64,000 nucleotides of DNA from VRUE01 sp963730315 (GCA_963730315.1 CAVSRD010000007.1:219841-283840), one strand, 5' to 3'; shown: positions 8,801-16,640, numbered from the stretch's first letter. Numbers and translations: made by a program. Notes: a model not told the origin generated them from the sequence alone.

Positions 8801-9011
8801 CGAGGGTCACCCGCTCCCTCTTCGACTCCTCATTGCGCTGCTCGGCAAACCCCGCCAGCTCGCGCAGCTCTCGCTCGATGCGCTGGAGTTTGGCCGCCAT
8901 GATCGCGACGTAGACGACGACCAGCACGAGGAAGACGACGTAGGCGCCGGCGACGTACTTGCCGGCCTCGTCGAGCGGCAGCGCGGGGGCGCTCGCCAGC
9001 AGGGAGGCCAT
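8793..9011 (-). CDS. ccmD: CcmD-like small haem exporter membrane protein
   Basis: This is a 72-residue protein with one transmembrane helix (about residues 18-40, GAYVVFLVLVVVYVAIMAA) followed by a charged helical tail (KLQRIERELREL). Size, topology and position directly after ccmC match CcmD, which stabilises the CcmABC complex and releases haem-loaded CcmE. Primary sequence of CcmD is poorly conserved, so the assignment rests on context. It shares one base with the ccmC stop (TGATG) and its end overlaps hemA by 8 bases. The acidic/basic tail is longer than many CcmD tails. Confidence 0.75.
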   Translation of the reverse strand: MASLLASAPALPLDEAGKYVAGAYVVFLVLVVVYVAIMAAKLQRIERELRELAGFAEQRNEESKRERVTLDV

Positions 9012-9733
9012 CAGCCCACCTCCGGGGCGATGCGCGAGGCGTCGCCGGGGGCCGGTGCGTCGAGCGCGCGGCGCAGCCGCTTCAGCTGGCCCGAGGCGCT
9101 CTTCGCGGTCAGCTCGAACCTGACCAGCGTCGCCCAGAGCAGGCCGATCGCCAGCAGCGAGGCGAGGAAGGTCAGCATCATCGAGCCGGGCAGGCCGCCG
9201 TCCGCGGTGGCGAAGACGCGTGGGTGGACGAGGGTCTGCGCCATCCGCACCGCGATGAAGTTGAGCGGCACGAAGGCGCCGGCGACGATCGCGAAGACCG
9301 AGGCGTAGCGGGCCTGCCGCTCGCGGTCCTCGATCGCGTAGCGGAACGGGTAGTAGGTCGCGTACATCAGGAAGACGATCAGGAAGCTGACCAGGGTCGG
9401 CTCGTCCCAGACCCACCAGTGCCCCCAGGAGGCCTTCGCCCAGATCGAGCCGGTGATCAGCACCGCGACCCCGAAGATCACCGAGATGTGGATCGAGACG
9501 TAGGAGTGGGCGTCCCAGCGCGCCTCGCCGCTGCGCAGGTGGAGGATCGCGAAGACGCCGCCGATCACGAAGCCGACCAGCGCGACGATCGCCAGCGGCA
9601 CGTGCAGGTAGAAGATCTTCTGCACGAAGCCCTGGTCGGCGTCGAGCGGCGCGTAGAAGAAGACCAGCGACAGCGACACGGCGAGCGCCGCGACGGTCGC
9701 GAACGAGAGGTTTCTCAGGCCTTTGCCGTACAT
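9011..9733 (-). CDS. ccmC: Cytochrome c biogenesis haem exporter protein CcmC
   Basis: The 240-residue protein has six hydrophobic segments and the tryptophan-rich haem-handling signature WGHWWVWDE at residues 103-111. Conserved periplasmic histidines occur in FYLHVPLA (His44) and near residue 170 (LVHPRVF). CcmC delivers haem to the chaperone CcmE in System I cytochrome c maturation. Length is normal for the family. It follows the ccmAB fusion by 30 bases and overlaps the ccmD-like gene by one base. The last 30 residues form a soluble tail rich in Arg and Ala. Confidence 0.95.
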   Translation of the reverse strand: MYGKGLRNLSFATVAALAVSLSLVFFYAPLDADQGFVQKIFYLHVPLAIVALVGFVIGGVFAILHLRSGEARWDAHSYVSIHISVIFGVAVLITGSIWAKASWGHWWVWDEPTLVSFLIVFLMYATYYPFRYAIEDRERQARYASVFAIVAGAFVPLNFIAVRMAQTLVHPRVFATADGGLPGSMMLTFLASLLAIGLLWATLVRFELTAKSASGQLKRLRRALDAPAPGDASRIAPEVG

Positions 9734-9763
9734 GCGATTGGGCGCGGTTGTGGGGTGAGCGCC

Positions 9764-11089
9764 TCAGTCCTCCAGCAGGAAGTCGAAGACCGCGTATCCG
9801 GCGAGGAGGAAGACCAGATCGTATAGCCCCAGGACCGCCAGCCAGGTGCCGAAGCGGTGGTAACCGGGACCGCCCACCGCGAGCAGCGGCTCGAGCGCCC
9901 CGGTCGCGGCGATCGACAGCGGCACGGCGAGGGGCAGCAGGACCAGCGGGACGAGCAGGTCGCGGGCGCGCGAGTTGACAGCCATCGAGGAGATCAGCGT
10001 GCCGGTCGCGGCGAGGCCGAGGTCGGCGAGCAGCAGGACCGCGGCGACGGGTGGCAGCGCGGCGGCCGAGCCGAGGAAGAAGATCGCGAAGACGGGCACC
10101 ACGATCGCCTCGAGCACCAGCAGGTAGACGAGCAGCGCCGCGGCCTTGGCGGCGAACAGGGCGGTGCGGTCGATCGGGGCGAGGCGGATCGCGTCGAAGC
10201 CGCCCTCCTCGCGCTCGGCGACGAAGAGGCGGTTGATGCCGAGGATCGCGGCGAACAGCAGCGTCGCCCAGAGCACCCCGGCGCCGAGGCTGCCGGAGAG
10301 GCTGGTGCGGTCGAGGCCGAAGCGGAAGATGACGAAGGTGGTGACGGCGAACAGCGCCATCGCCGGCAGCGACTGCAGGGTGCGCAGCTCGGCCCGCAGG
10401 TCCTTGCCGAGGATCGCCGCGAAAGCGAGGCGCGAGGGGGTCACGCGATCGCCACCTTGCCGCCCATCGCCCAGCTCGAGCACCTGGTCGGCGTCGGGCA
10501 GGGCGCGCTCGGGCTCGTGGGTGACCAGGACCCGGGTGCGCCCCTCGGCCGGGCCGATCAGCTCGCGGGCCGCCTCGCGGCCCTCCGCGTCGAGGTGGGA
10601 TTCCGGCTCGTCGAGCAGCAGCAGCTCGGGCTCGTGCAGGACGCAGCGGCAGATTGCCAGCCGCTGCCGCATCCCCGCCGAGAGCTCCGCCACGCGCCGG
10701 TCGGCGTTGCGCTCCATCCCGGCCGCGTCGAGCAGGACGGCAATCCGCTGCTCGGCGACGTCCCCACGCAGGCCGTGGAGCCTGGCCTGGAAGCGCAGGT
10801 TCTCGCGCCCGCTCAGGTCGCGGTAGAGCAGCGGCTCGTGGCCGAGGAAGCCGATCCGGCCGCGCACCTTCCAGGCCTCGCCGGGCAGGCGGGCGCCGAG
10901 CACACGAGGCTCGCCGGCGGTCGGCCGCAGCAGCGTCGCCAGGATGCGCAGCAGGGTGGTCTTGCCCGCCCCGTTCGGTCCCAGCACGACCAGCGTCTCG
11001 CCGGCCGCCAGCTCGAGTTCGACATCGTTCAGGGCCGTCCGCTCGCCAAAGTCGCGGCGCAGGCCGCGCAGCTCGATCGCCTCGCTCAT
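9764..11089 (-). CDS. ccmAB: CcmA-CcmB fusion: haem exporter ATPase joined to its permease
   Basis: The 441-residue reading frame holds two normally separate proteins. Residues 1 to about 210 are an ABC ATPase: Walker A GPNGAGKT (37-44), signature LSAGMRQRL (136 on) and Walker B LLLLDEP (156-162), with an H-loop VTHEPER. From about 218 (RLAFAAILGKDLRAELRT) to the end is a CcmB permease with six hydrophobic segments and the typical opening TLQSLPAMALFAV. The join near residues 205-218 is a short linker, GDGRQGGDRVTP. CcmA and CcmB together drive haem handover to CcmE. In most System I organisms these are two genes. I see no stop or start that would split this one. Confidence 0.92.
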   Translation of the reverse strand: MSEAIELRGLRRDFGERTALNDVELELAAGETLVVLGPNGAGKTTLLRILATLLRPTAGEPRVLGARLPGEAWKVRGRIGFLGHEPLLYRDLSGRENLRFQARLHGLRGDVAEQRIAVLLDAAGMERNADRRVAELSAGMRQRLAICRCVLHEPELLLLDEPESHLDAEGREAARELIGPAEGRTRVLVTHEPERALPDADQVLELGDGRQGGDRVTPSRLAFAAILGKDLRAELRTLQSLPAMALFAVTTFVIFRFGLDRTSLSGSLGAGVLWATLLFAAILGINRLFVAEREEGGFDAIRLAPIDRTALFAAKAAALLVYLLVLEAIVVPVFAIFFLGSAAALPPVAAVLLLADLGLAATGTLISSMAVNSRARDLLVPLVLLPLAVPLSIAATGALEPLLAVGGPGYHRFGTWLAVLGLYDLVFLLAGYAVFDFLLED

Positions 11090-11119
11090 CCCCAGGATTC
11101 TCCGGGAACGAGGCCGAGC

Positions 11120-12718
11120 TCAGCCGCGCTTCTTCCTCAGGCTGCGGCGGCCGACCTTCAGCATCGGCCCGGCGCCTTCGCGCAGCGCCCGCGTCCGGGT
11201 CGCGCCCTTGCCGTAGAGGAGCTTCGCCGAGGCACGGATCGCTTCGCCCAGACTGCGGTCGTAGGGGTGCCACCAGATATCGCGGGCCCTGCCCGCCTCC
11301 CAGGCGTTGAGCTTGATGTTGACGCACTCGTAGAAACCGAATTTCGAGTGCGAGCGGCCGACGCCCGAGTCCTTGACGCCGCCCCACGAGCACTGGCAGG
11401 TGCCGTGGCTGAACGAGTGGTCGTTGACCCAGACCATCCCCGACTCGATCCGCCGCGCGATCCGCTCGCCCCGCTGGCGGTCCTTCGTCCAGACCGATGC
11501 GCCGAGCCCGAACTCGGAGTCGTTGGCGAGCTCGATCGCCTCCTGCTCGGAGTCGACCACGACGATCGGCAGCACCGGGCCGAAGATCTCCTCCTTCATG
11601 ATCCGCATCTGGTGCGTGACCCCGGTGAGCACGGTCGGGGCGACGAACTTGCCGGAGAGGCCGGCGACCTCGGTCGGGCCACCGCAGCGCATGGTCGCGC
11701 CCGACTCGACCGCGTCGTCGACCAGCTCGCGGACCAGCTCGTACTGGTCGTCGGAGGTCATCGGGCCGATCTCGGTCTCCCACTGAAGCGGGTCGCCGAG
11801 CCGCAGCTTGCGCGTCTCGCGGACGACGCCCTCGACGAAGCGCTCCGCGACCTCGCGCAGGACGTAGACGCGCTCGATCCCCGAGCAGGTCTGGCCGGCG
11901 TTGGAGAAGCCGCCCCAGACGGCGCCGCTGATCGCGTTGTCCAGGTCGGCGTCGGCGCAGACGATCATCGGGTCCTTGCCGCCCAGCTCCAGCACCGAGC
12001 CCTTCAGCTGCTGGGCGCAGACTTCTCCGACCTTGCGGCCGACCGCGACCGAGCCGGTGAAGAAGACCTTGCCGACGCTGGAGCGGGCGAGCGCGTCGCC
12101 GACCGCGCCGCCGCCGTGGACGACGCGCACCAGCCCCTCGGGCAGGCCGCCCTTCTCGAAGACGCGGCGGATCGCCTCGCCCAGCAGCGGCGTCAGGCTG
12201 GCCGGCTTCAGCACGACGCCGTTGCCGGCCATCAGCGCGATCGCCACCTCGCCGAACGGGATCGACCACGGGTAGTTCCAGGGCGCGATCACCCCGACGA
12301 CGCCGATCGGCTCGTAGGAGAAGCGCGCCTTTTTGCTCAGCGCGAAGGCCTGCGTCATGCGGATCTTCTCGTCGGCGAGGATCTTCGGGCCGGCCTTGGC
12401 GCACCAGTGCAGCGCGTCGACGGTCGGCAGCAGCTCCATCGTGTAGGCCTCGGCGCGCGGCTTGCCCTGCTCGTTGACCAGCAGCTCGGCGATCTCGTCG
12501 ATCTCGTCGAGCAGCGCGTCGCCGGCGCGGCGCAGGTAGTGGGCGCGGTCCTTGAGGCTGAGTTCGGCCCAGGCGGGCTGGATGCGGGCGACGTCGTCGA
12601 CGATCGGCTGGACCTGGTCAGGGGTGATCGTGGCCACGGAGCCGACCAGCTCTCCGGTGGCGGGGTTGAGGCTCTCGAGGGTTGACTGGGTCGCGGGGGG
12701 CTGCGTTGCGGTCTCCAT
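11120..12718 (-). CDS. NAD(P)-dependent aldehyde dehydrogenase with basic C-terminal extension
   Basis: The 532-residue protein is an ALDH-superfamily enzyme: catalytic cysteine in NAGQTCSGIERV (about Cys278), general-base glutamate in VLELGGKDPM, cofactor loop FFTGSVAVGRKVG and the APWNYPWSIPFGE strand. Relatives include succinate-semialdehyde and long-chain aldehyde dehydrogenases, so the substrate cannot be named. The last 45 residues form a basic extension (KVGRRSLRKKRG) beyond the usual ALDH end, possibly for membrane or nucleic acid association. ATG 12718 is chosen because a TACAAT hexamer ends 7 bases upstream, which would make the longer in-frame start untranslated. It lies upstream of ccmAB with a 30-base gap, so it may be cotranscribed with the haem operon. 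Confidence 0.9.
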   Translation of the reverse strand: METATQPPATQSTLESLNPATGELVGSVATITPDQVQPIVDDVARIQPAWAELSLKDRAHYLRRAGDALLDEIDEIAELLVNEQGKPRAEAYTMELLPTVDALHWCAKAGPKILADEKIRMTQAFALSKKARFSYEPIGVVGVIAPWNYPWSIPFGEVAIALMAGNGVVLKPASLTPLLGEAIRRVFEKGGLPEGLVRVVHGGGAVGDALARSSVGKVFFTGSVAVGRKVGEVCAQQLKGSVLELGGKDPMIVCADADLDNAISGAVWGGFSNAGQTCSGIERVYVLREVAERFVEGVVRETRKLRLGDPLQWETEIGPMTSDDQYELVRELVDDAVESGATMRCGGPTEVAGLSGKFVAPTVLTGVTHQMRIMKEEIFGPVLPIVVVDSEQEAIELANDSEFGLGASVWTKDRQRGERIARRIESGMVWVNDHSFSHGTCQCSWGGVKDSGVGRSHSKFGFYECVNIKLNAWEAGRARDIWWHPYDRSLGEAIRASAKLLYGKGATRTRALREGAGPMLKVGRRSLRKKRG

Positions 12719-12724
12719 AGGGCG

Positions 12725-12730
12725 ATTGTA
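12725..12730 (-). promoter_or_regulatory. -10 (TACAAT) of the aldehyde dehydrogenase gene
   Basis: TACAAT ends 7 bases before the ATG at 12718, the exact spacing for a leaderless message. This may be the main promoter for the downstream ccm/hem genes as well, because the gaps that follow are 30 bases or less. Confidence 0.6.
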
Positions 12731-12763
12731 GGTGGTGGTCGGGGAGTCGGGGGCCGACTCCCT

Positions 12764-12769
12764 CATACT
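12764..12769 (+). promoter_or_regulatory. Putative -10 (CATACT) of rarA
   Basis: CATACT keeps the -11 A and -7 T of the bacterial -10 element and lies 9 bases before the GTG at 12778. There is no ribosome binding site in between. Confidence 0.45.
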
Positions 12770-12777
12770 CGTCCGCG

Positions 12778-14136
12778 GTGGAAGAGCGGCTGTTCGACAC
12801 GAGCGACGCAGGCCCCCGCCGGGACGAGGTGGCGGGCGACGCGCCCCTGGCAGTGCGGATGCGGCCGCGCTCGCTGGACGAGTTGGTCGGGCAGGAGCAC
12901 GTGCTGGGGGAGGGGTCGGCGCTGCGGACGGCGATCGAGAGCGGCCGTCCCCATAGCGCGCTCCTCTACGGGCCGCCGGGGTCCGGCAAGACGACGCTGG
13001 CCCGGATCGCTGCGGCGGGCGCGGACGGGGCCTTCGAGGAGGAGTCGGCCGTCAACGCCGGCCGGGCCGAGATCCGCGCGGTGATCGCCCGCGCCCGGGA
13101 GCGGCGACAGGCCGGCGGGCGTCACACGATCCTCTTCCTCGACGAGATCCACCGCTTCAACAAGGCCCAGCAGGACGCGCTGCTGCCGGCGGTCGAGGAG
13201 GGGCTGCTGACGCTGATCGGGGCGACGACCGAGAACCCCTACTTCGAGGTCAACTCGGCGCTGCTCTCGCGCTGCCAGATCTACGAGCTGCAGCCGCTTG
13301 CCCCGGAGCAGGTGGAGGGGCTGTTGCGGCGGGCGCTCAGCGACCCCGAGCGCGGCCTCGCCGAGCCGCCGCCGGTCGCCGACGCGGCCCTGGCGATGCT
13401 CGCCCACCGCTCGGGCGGCGACGCGCGGGTGGCGCTCTCGGCGCTGGAGCGGGCGGCGGAGCGCGTATCCGACTTTGACCCCGCTGGAGAGGGGTCAAAC
13501 TCGGCTGCGGTCGACGTCGCCGCGGCCGAGGACGCGCTGCAGCGCAAGGCGCTCGACTACGACCGCCAGGGCGACCGCCACTACGACTTCGTCTCCGCCT
13601 GGATCAAGGCGACGCGCGGCTCCGACGTCGACGCCTCGCTCTACTACCTGGCGGTGATGCTGGAGGGCGGCGAGGACCCCCGTTTCATCGCGCGCCGCAT
13701 GGTCATCCTCGCCTCCGAGGACGTCGGCAATGCCGATCCGCAGGCGCTGCTGGTGGCCGACGCCGCGGCCCGCGCGGTCGACCGGGTCGGCTTGCCCGAG
13801 TGCGCGCTCAACCTCGCCCAGGCGGCCGTCTACCTGGCGCTGGCGCCGAAGTCGAACGCCTCCTACAAGGCGCTCGGCAGGGCCCGCGCGGAGGTGCGCG
13901 AGAACGGCGCCAAGACGCCGCCCGACTACCTGCGCGACGCCCACTACCCGGGAGCCGGCGAGCTGGGTCGCGGCGAGGGCTACCGCTACGCGCACGACGA
14001 GCCGGGGGGCATCGCCGACCAGCCGCTGATGCCGCCTGGGCTCGAGGACCTGCGCTTCTACGCGCCGAGCGAGCGCGGCTTCGAGGCCGAGCTGAGGCGC
14101 CGCTTGGAGGCGATCCGCAAGAAAATCCGCGGCTAG
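12778..14136 (+). CDS. rarA: Replication-associated recombination protein A (AAA+ ATPase)
   Basis: The 452-residue protein belongs to the RarA/MgsA/WRNIP1 family, which acts at stalled replication forks. Visible motifs are Walker A GPPGSGKT (65-72), Walker B FLDEIHRFNKAQQD (DE at 122-123), sensor 1 GATTENPYFEVN and the C-terminal RarA core (DVDASLYYLAVMLEGGEDPRF-type region). Start is GTG, apparently leaderless. Residues about 230-245 (VSDFDPAGEGSNSAAV) form an extra loop between the sensor-2 helix and the C-terminal domain. That loop is encoded by a palindromic repeat described separately, and the reading frame is kept intact through it. Confidence 0.95.
   Translation: MEERLFDTSDAGPRRDEVAGDAPLAVRMRPRSLDELVGQEHVLGEGSALRTAIESGRPHSALLYGPPGSGKTTLARIAAAGADGAFEEESAVNAGRAEIRAVIARARERRQAGGRHTILFLDEIHRFNKAQQDALLPAVEEGLLTLIGATTENPYFEVNSALLSRCQIYELQPLAPEQVEGLLRRALSDPERGLAEPPPVADAALAMLAHRSGGDARVALSALERAAERVSDFDPAGEGSNSAAVDVAAAEDALQRKALDYDRQGDRHYDFVSAWIKATRGSDVDASLYYLAVMLEGGEDPRFIARRMVILASEDVGNADPQALLVADAAARAVDRVGLPECALNLAQAAVYLALAPKSNASYKALGRARAEVRENGAKTPPDYLRDAHYPGAGELGRGEGYRYAHDEPGGIADQPLMPPGLEDLRFYAPSERGFEAELRRRLEAIRKKIRG
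13469..13504. repeat. Dispersed palindrome, copy 1 (inside rarA)
   Basis: The arms are CCGACTTTGACCCC (13469-13482) and GGGGTCAAACTCGG (13491-13504) with an 8-base loop; 13 of 14 positions pair. The left flank ATCCGAC plus arm matches the copy at 53.5 kb in 16 of 17 positions counted from the ATCCGAC stretch through TTGACCCC with one substitution. It lies in frame in a variable surface loop of RarA. Confidence 0.75.
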
Positions 14137-14151
14137 TCGCACGCGCAACTT

Positions 14152-14176
14152 CCTCTGAAAGGCCGTGTTTCAGGGG
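14152..14176 (+). terminator. Hairpin after rarA
   Basis: A 9-pair stem (CCTCTGAAA with TTTCAGGGG, one G-T pair) encloses a 7-base loop, 15 bases past the rarA stop. No T-run follows, as is common in high-GC actinobacteria. Confidence 0.5.
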
Positions 14177-14178
14177 TC

Positions 14179-14309
14179 GGCTTTCCAAGCTAAAGCCAGG
14201 GAGAGCCGAATACCGGCCGGAGGCCTGGACTGGGGGTCTCCGGCCGGGACCCAAATAGGGGAAGCAGGGGGGAACTCGACGACCGCGCACGCACCGCGCG
14301 GTCGTCGAG
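14179..14309. other. Region of strong stem-loops, possible structured RNA
   Basis: This intergenic stretch between rarA and the DUF1385 gene folds on paper into at least three stems: GGCTTT/AAAGCC (14179-14197), CCGGCCGGAG/CTCCGGCCGG (14213-14247), and a perfect 14-base arm pair CTCGACGACCGCGC (14275-14288) with a 7-base loop and partner at 14296-14309. I do not recognise a known riboswitch. It could be rarA 3' UTR or a separate small RNA. Confidence 0.4.
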
Positions 14310-14342
14310 CGCTGCGCAGGCAGGGCAACGCCCCGCCTCCTC

Positions 14343-14348
14343 TATGGT
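14343..14348 (+). promoter_or_regulatory. -10 (TATGGT) of the DUF1385 gene
   Basis: TATGGT ends 8 bases before the ATG at 14356. The hexamer overlaps an in-frame ATG at 14344, which therefore cannot be the true start if this promoter is used. Confidence 0.55.
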
Positions 14349-14355
14349 CCAATCG

Positions 14356-15180
14356 ATGAGCTCCGAGAAGCTGCGTTTGGGAGGTATGGCCCTTCGCAAC
14401 GGCCTGCTGATCCACGGCCCGACCCACTGGGCGGCCGCCGTGCGCCGCGCAGACGGCGAGGTGCAGCTTGCCTCCGAGCGCAAACCGGAGCTGGCGCCGA
14501 AGCTCGCCGCCAGGCTGCCGGGGCTGCGCGGCCCGCTCAAACTGGCCGAGGCGATGGCGGTGCTGCCGTTGGTGCGTCGCAGGCTGCCGGCGGCGCGGCT
14601 CCCGTTCGAGGACTGGAGGGTGGTCGCGGCGATCGGCACGACCCTGGTCGCGACCGCGGCGCTGCGGCGGCGGGTTGCGAGCTCCACCCTGCGCGAGGGC
14701 CTGGTGCAGGCGATCGGCGCCGTCCCCGCCGTGGTGGCGCTGAGCGACCGCGAGCTCGCCGCCTACCACGGGGTCGAGCACAAGGCGATCGCCGCCTACG
14801 AGCAGGGCATCGACGACCCGGCCGCGGTGCCCAAGGAGCACGACCGCTGCGGCTCCAACCTGATCGCGCCGATGATGCTGCTCTCCGCCGCCGGCACCTT
14901 GGCGCTCGAGCGGCTGGTCGAGCGGCCGAACCCGGCGGCCCGCGCCGCGGTCGGCCTCGCCGGCGCCTCCCTGGCGGTCGAGATGTTCGCCTGGAGCGAC
15001 CGCCACCACGGCGACCCGCTGGCCGAGGCCTTCCACACGCCAGGCCGCGAGATCCAGCGGCGCCTCGCGACCAAGGAGCCGACCCCGGAACAGCTCCAGG
15101 TCGGGGTCGCGGCGCTGGCCGAGATCCTCCGAATCGAGGGGCCGGCGGCCGCGAACGGCGAGCCGCCCCCGGCCACGTAG
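14356..15180 (+). CDS. DUF1385 (YqhQ-like) membrane protein
   Basis: The 274-residue protein has the family hallmarks: an N-terminal LRLGGMALRNGLLIHGP segment, LPGLRGPLKLAEAM, the histidine-rich AYHGVEHKAIAAYEQG motif, and CGSNLIAPM, with several hydrophobic helices between residues 90 and 215. DUF1385 members resemble integral-membrane metal-binding proteins, and the His/Glu motif suggests a metal site, but no reaction is established. It is a leaderless gene and 10 bases upstream of the methylmalonyl-CoA epimerase gene, which has its own promoter. Confidence 0.85.
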   Translation: MSSEKLRLGGMALRNGLLIHGPTHWAAAVRRADGEVQLASERKPELAPKLAARLPGLRGPLKLAEAMAVLPLVRRRLPAARLPFEDWRVVAAIGTTLVATAALRRRVASSTLREGLVQAIGAVPAVVALSDRELAAYHGVEHKAIAAYEQGIDDPAAVPKEHDRCGSNLIAPMMLLSAAGTLALERLVERPNPAARAAVGLAGASLAVEMFAWSDRHHGDPLAEAFHTPGREIQRRLATKEPTPEQLQVGVAALAEILRIEGPAAANGEPPPAT

Positions 15181-15183
15181 ACT
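15178..15183 (+). promoter_or_regulatory. -10 (TAGACT) of the epimerase gene
   Basis: TAGACT ends 8 bases before the GTG at 15191 and overlaps the TAG stop of the preceding gene, so the promoter is embedded in the gene junction. Confidence 0.55.
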
Positions 15184-15190
15184 GCGGCCG

Positions 15191-15601
15191 GTGTTCGCGA
15201 GGATCGACCACATCGGCGTCGCCGTCGAGGACCTCGACGCTGCCCTGGGCCTCTACGAGGAGAGCTTCGAGATGGAGCTGGCGCACCGCGAGACCGTCGA
15301 GTCGCAGGGCGTCGAGGCGGTCCTGCTCGACGTCGGCGACGGGCACGTGGAGCTGATGCGGCCGCTCGGCCCCGATACCGCGGTCGGCAAGTTCCTCGCC
15401 CGCCAGGGGCCCGGTCTGCACCACGTCGCCTACGCGGTCGAGGACATCGACGCCACGCTGGAGCGGCTGGTGGCCGCGGGGCTCGAGCCGATCGACCGGG
15501 AGGCGCGGACCGGCATCCGCGGCAGCCGCGTCGCCTTCCTGCACCCGCGCTCGACCGGCAAGGTGCTGACCGAGATTGTGGAACCGGCGGGAGGAGACTG
15601 A
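15191..15601 (+). CDS. mce: Methylmalonyl-CoA epimerase
   Basis: The 136-residue glyoxalase-fold protein has the expected metal ligands: His in RIDHIGVAVEDL, Glu in VELMRPLG, His in GLHHVAYAVEDI and Glu in VLTEIVEP. It interconverts the 2R and 2S forms of methylmalonyl-CoA, feeding methylmalonyl-CoA mutase. The candidate mutase large subunit (51 kb) and the carboxylase beta subunit (53.9 kb) are in the same window but in separate transcription units. GTG start, leaderless by the TAGACT spacing. Its stop overlaps the next start as TGATG. Confidence 0.92.
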   Translation: MFARIDHIGVAVEDLDAALGLYEESFEMELAHRETVESQGVEAVLLDVGDGHVELMRPLGPDTAVGKFLARQGPGLHHVAYAVEDIDATLERLVAAGLEPIDREARTGIRGSRVAFLHPRSTGKVLTEIVEPAGGD

Positions 15602-15828
15602 TGGCGGACGCGCAGCGGGTGGAGATCGGCTTCGAGGGCGGTCAGGTCGTACCCGTGAGGCTTGCGGAGGACGAGCTGAAGGACCTCCGCAAGCAGGTCG
15701 AGAAGGGCGGCTGGTACGACATCAAGACCGAGGACGGCGTCCTCTCCGTCTATGCCGGCAAGGTCGCCTTCCTGCGCATAGATTCGGGGGAGCACCGGGT
15801 CGGGTTCTCCCTCAACCGGCCGGACTGA
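15601..15828 (+). CDS. Small conserved-looking hypothetical protein
   Basis: This 75-residue protein has alternating strand-like segments (VEIGFEGGQVVPVRL, GVLSVYAGKVAFLRID) and no signal peptide or membrane helix. I do not recognise the family. It is translationally coupled to both neighbours by TGATG junctions (epimerase before, methyltransferase after), which argues strongly that it is expressed. The pattern suggests a small beta-barrel. Confidence 0.75.
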   Translation: MADAQRVEIGFEGGQVVPVRLAEDELKDLRKQVEKGGWYDIKTEDGVLSVYAGKVAFLRIDSGEHRVGFSLNRPD

Positions 15829-16496
15829 TGCGGGCCCGCAGGCTGCTCGCCGCCGCCGGCGCCGCCACCCTCGCCGCCGCCCTCTGGTGGCGCAGGAACC
15901 CGTCGGCCTGCCCCTACGGGCAGCGGTTCTGGGTGGAAGCGCCGCACCCGATCATCACGCGCGAGCGGCTGCGCGAGGTGCTGCGACCCGAGCCGGGCGA
16001 GCGGATCCTCGAGATCGGTCCCGGCACCGGCTACTACACGCTCGACGTGGCGGAATGGGTCGGTGGCGCGCCGAGCGCCGCCAAGGGCCCGAACGGCGCT
16101 CGACCCGCGGGCACGGTCGAGATCTTCGACCTCCAGCAGGAGTTCCTCGACCACGTGATGCGCCAAGCGGCGGAGCGCGGCCTGGCCAACGTCGTCCCCG
16201 CCCGGGGCGACGCCACCGCCCTGCCCTACGAGGACGACTCGATGGACGCGGTGATCCTGACCGCGGTGCTCGGCGAGATCCCAGACCGGGCGGCCGCCCT
16301 GAAGGAGGTCGCGCGCGTGCTCGAGCCGAGCGGCCGCCTCGTGGTCGGCGAGCTGTTCGGCGACCCCCACTTCACCACCCTCGCCAGCCTCAAGCGCCAG
16401 GCCGCCGAGGCCGGCCTCGACTACGAGACCCATTCCGGCAACCGGTTCGCCTACTTTGCGCGTCTGTCGCCGGCACCCAGAGCCGAGGGGGCATAG
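15828..16496 (+). CDS. Membrane-anchored class I SAM-dependent methyltransferase
   Basis: The 222-residue protein has an N-terminal hydrophobic anchor (about residues 5-21), then a Rossmann methyltransferase core: motif I ILEIGPGTGYYTL near residue 59, acidic end of strand 2 in EIFDLQQEFLDH, motif II RGDATALPYEDDSMDAVIL and ARVLEPSGRLVVGE. The substrate is unknown. Compared with relatives it has an extra loop of about 15 residues (APSAAKGPNGARPAG) between strands 1 and 2, encoded by a 9-base perfect inverted repeat. It is the last gene of the three-gene epimerase unit. Confidence 0.85.
   Translation: MRARRLLAAAGAATLAAALWWRRNPSACPYGQRFWVEAPHPIITRERLREVLRPEPGERILEIGPGTGYYTLDVAEWVGGAPSAAKGPNGARPAGTVEIFDLQQEFLDHVMRQAAERGLANVVPARGDATALPYEDDSMDAVILTAVLGEIPDRAAALKEVARVLEPSGRLVVGELFGDPHFTTLASLKRQAAEAGLDYETHSGNRFAYFARLSPAPRAEGA
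16072..16102. repeat. In-frame palindrome in the methyltransferase gene
   Basis: The arms CGAGCGCCG (16072-16080) and CGGCGCTCG (16094-16102) pair perfectly around a 13-base loop with GGGCCC in its middle. The encoded residues fall in a loop between methyltransferase strands. Confidence 0.5.
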
Positions 16497-16510
16497 ATAC
16501 AGCCGGCGCC

Positions 16511-16531
16511 GGGCGGGCGCAGCGCCCGCCC
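16511..16531. terminator. Hairpin between convergent genes
   Basis: A 9-pair GC stem, GGGCGGGCG with CGCCCGCCC, has a CAG loop. It lies 14 bases after the methyltransferase stop and about 110 bases past the convergent BtrH-like gene, so it could terminate either transcript. Confidence 0.5.
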
Positions 16532-16640
16532 CGGCGTCCGCGCTCAGCGCTTGCCCTGCGGCAGGCCGGGATGTTGAGCCGCAGGCCGCCTCCCGCAGGG
16601 GAACAGTGCACCACGCAACATTCAGGCCTCTAGTGATTTA

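Noticed and set aside
8793..12404. Very long open frame across the ccm region on the minus strand
   Set aside because: Only its last 72 codons are a gene (ccmD-like); the rest is Arg/Gly-rich shadow of ccmC, ccmAB and the aldehyde dehydrogenase.
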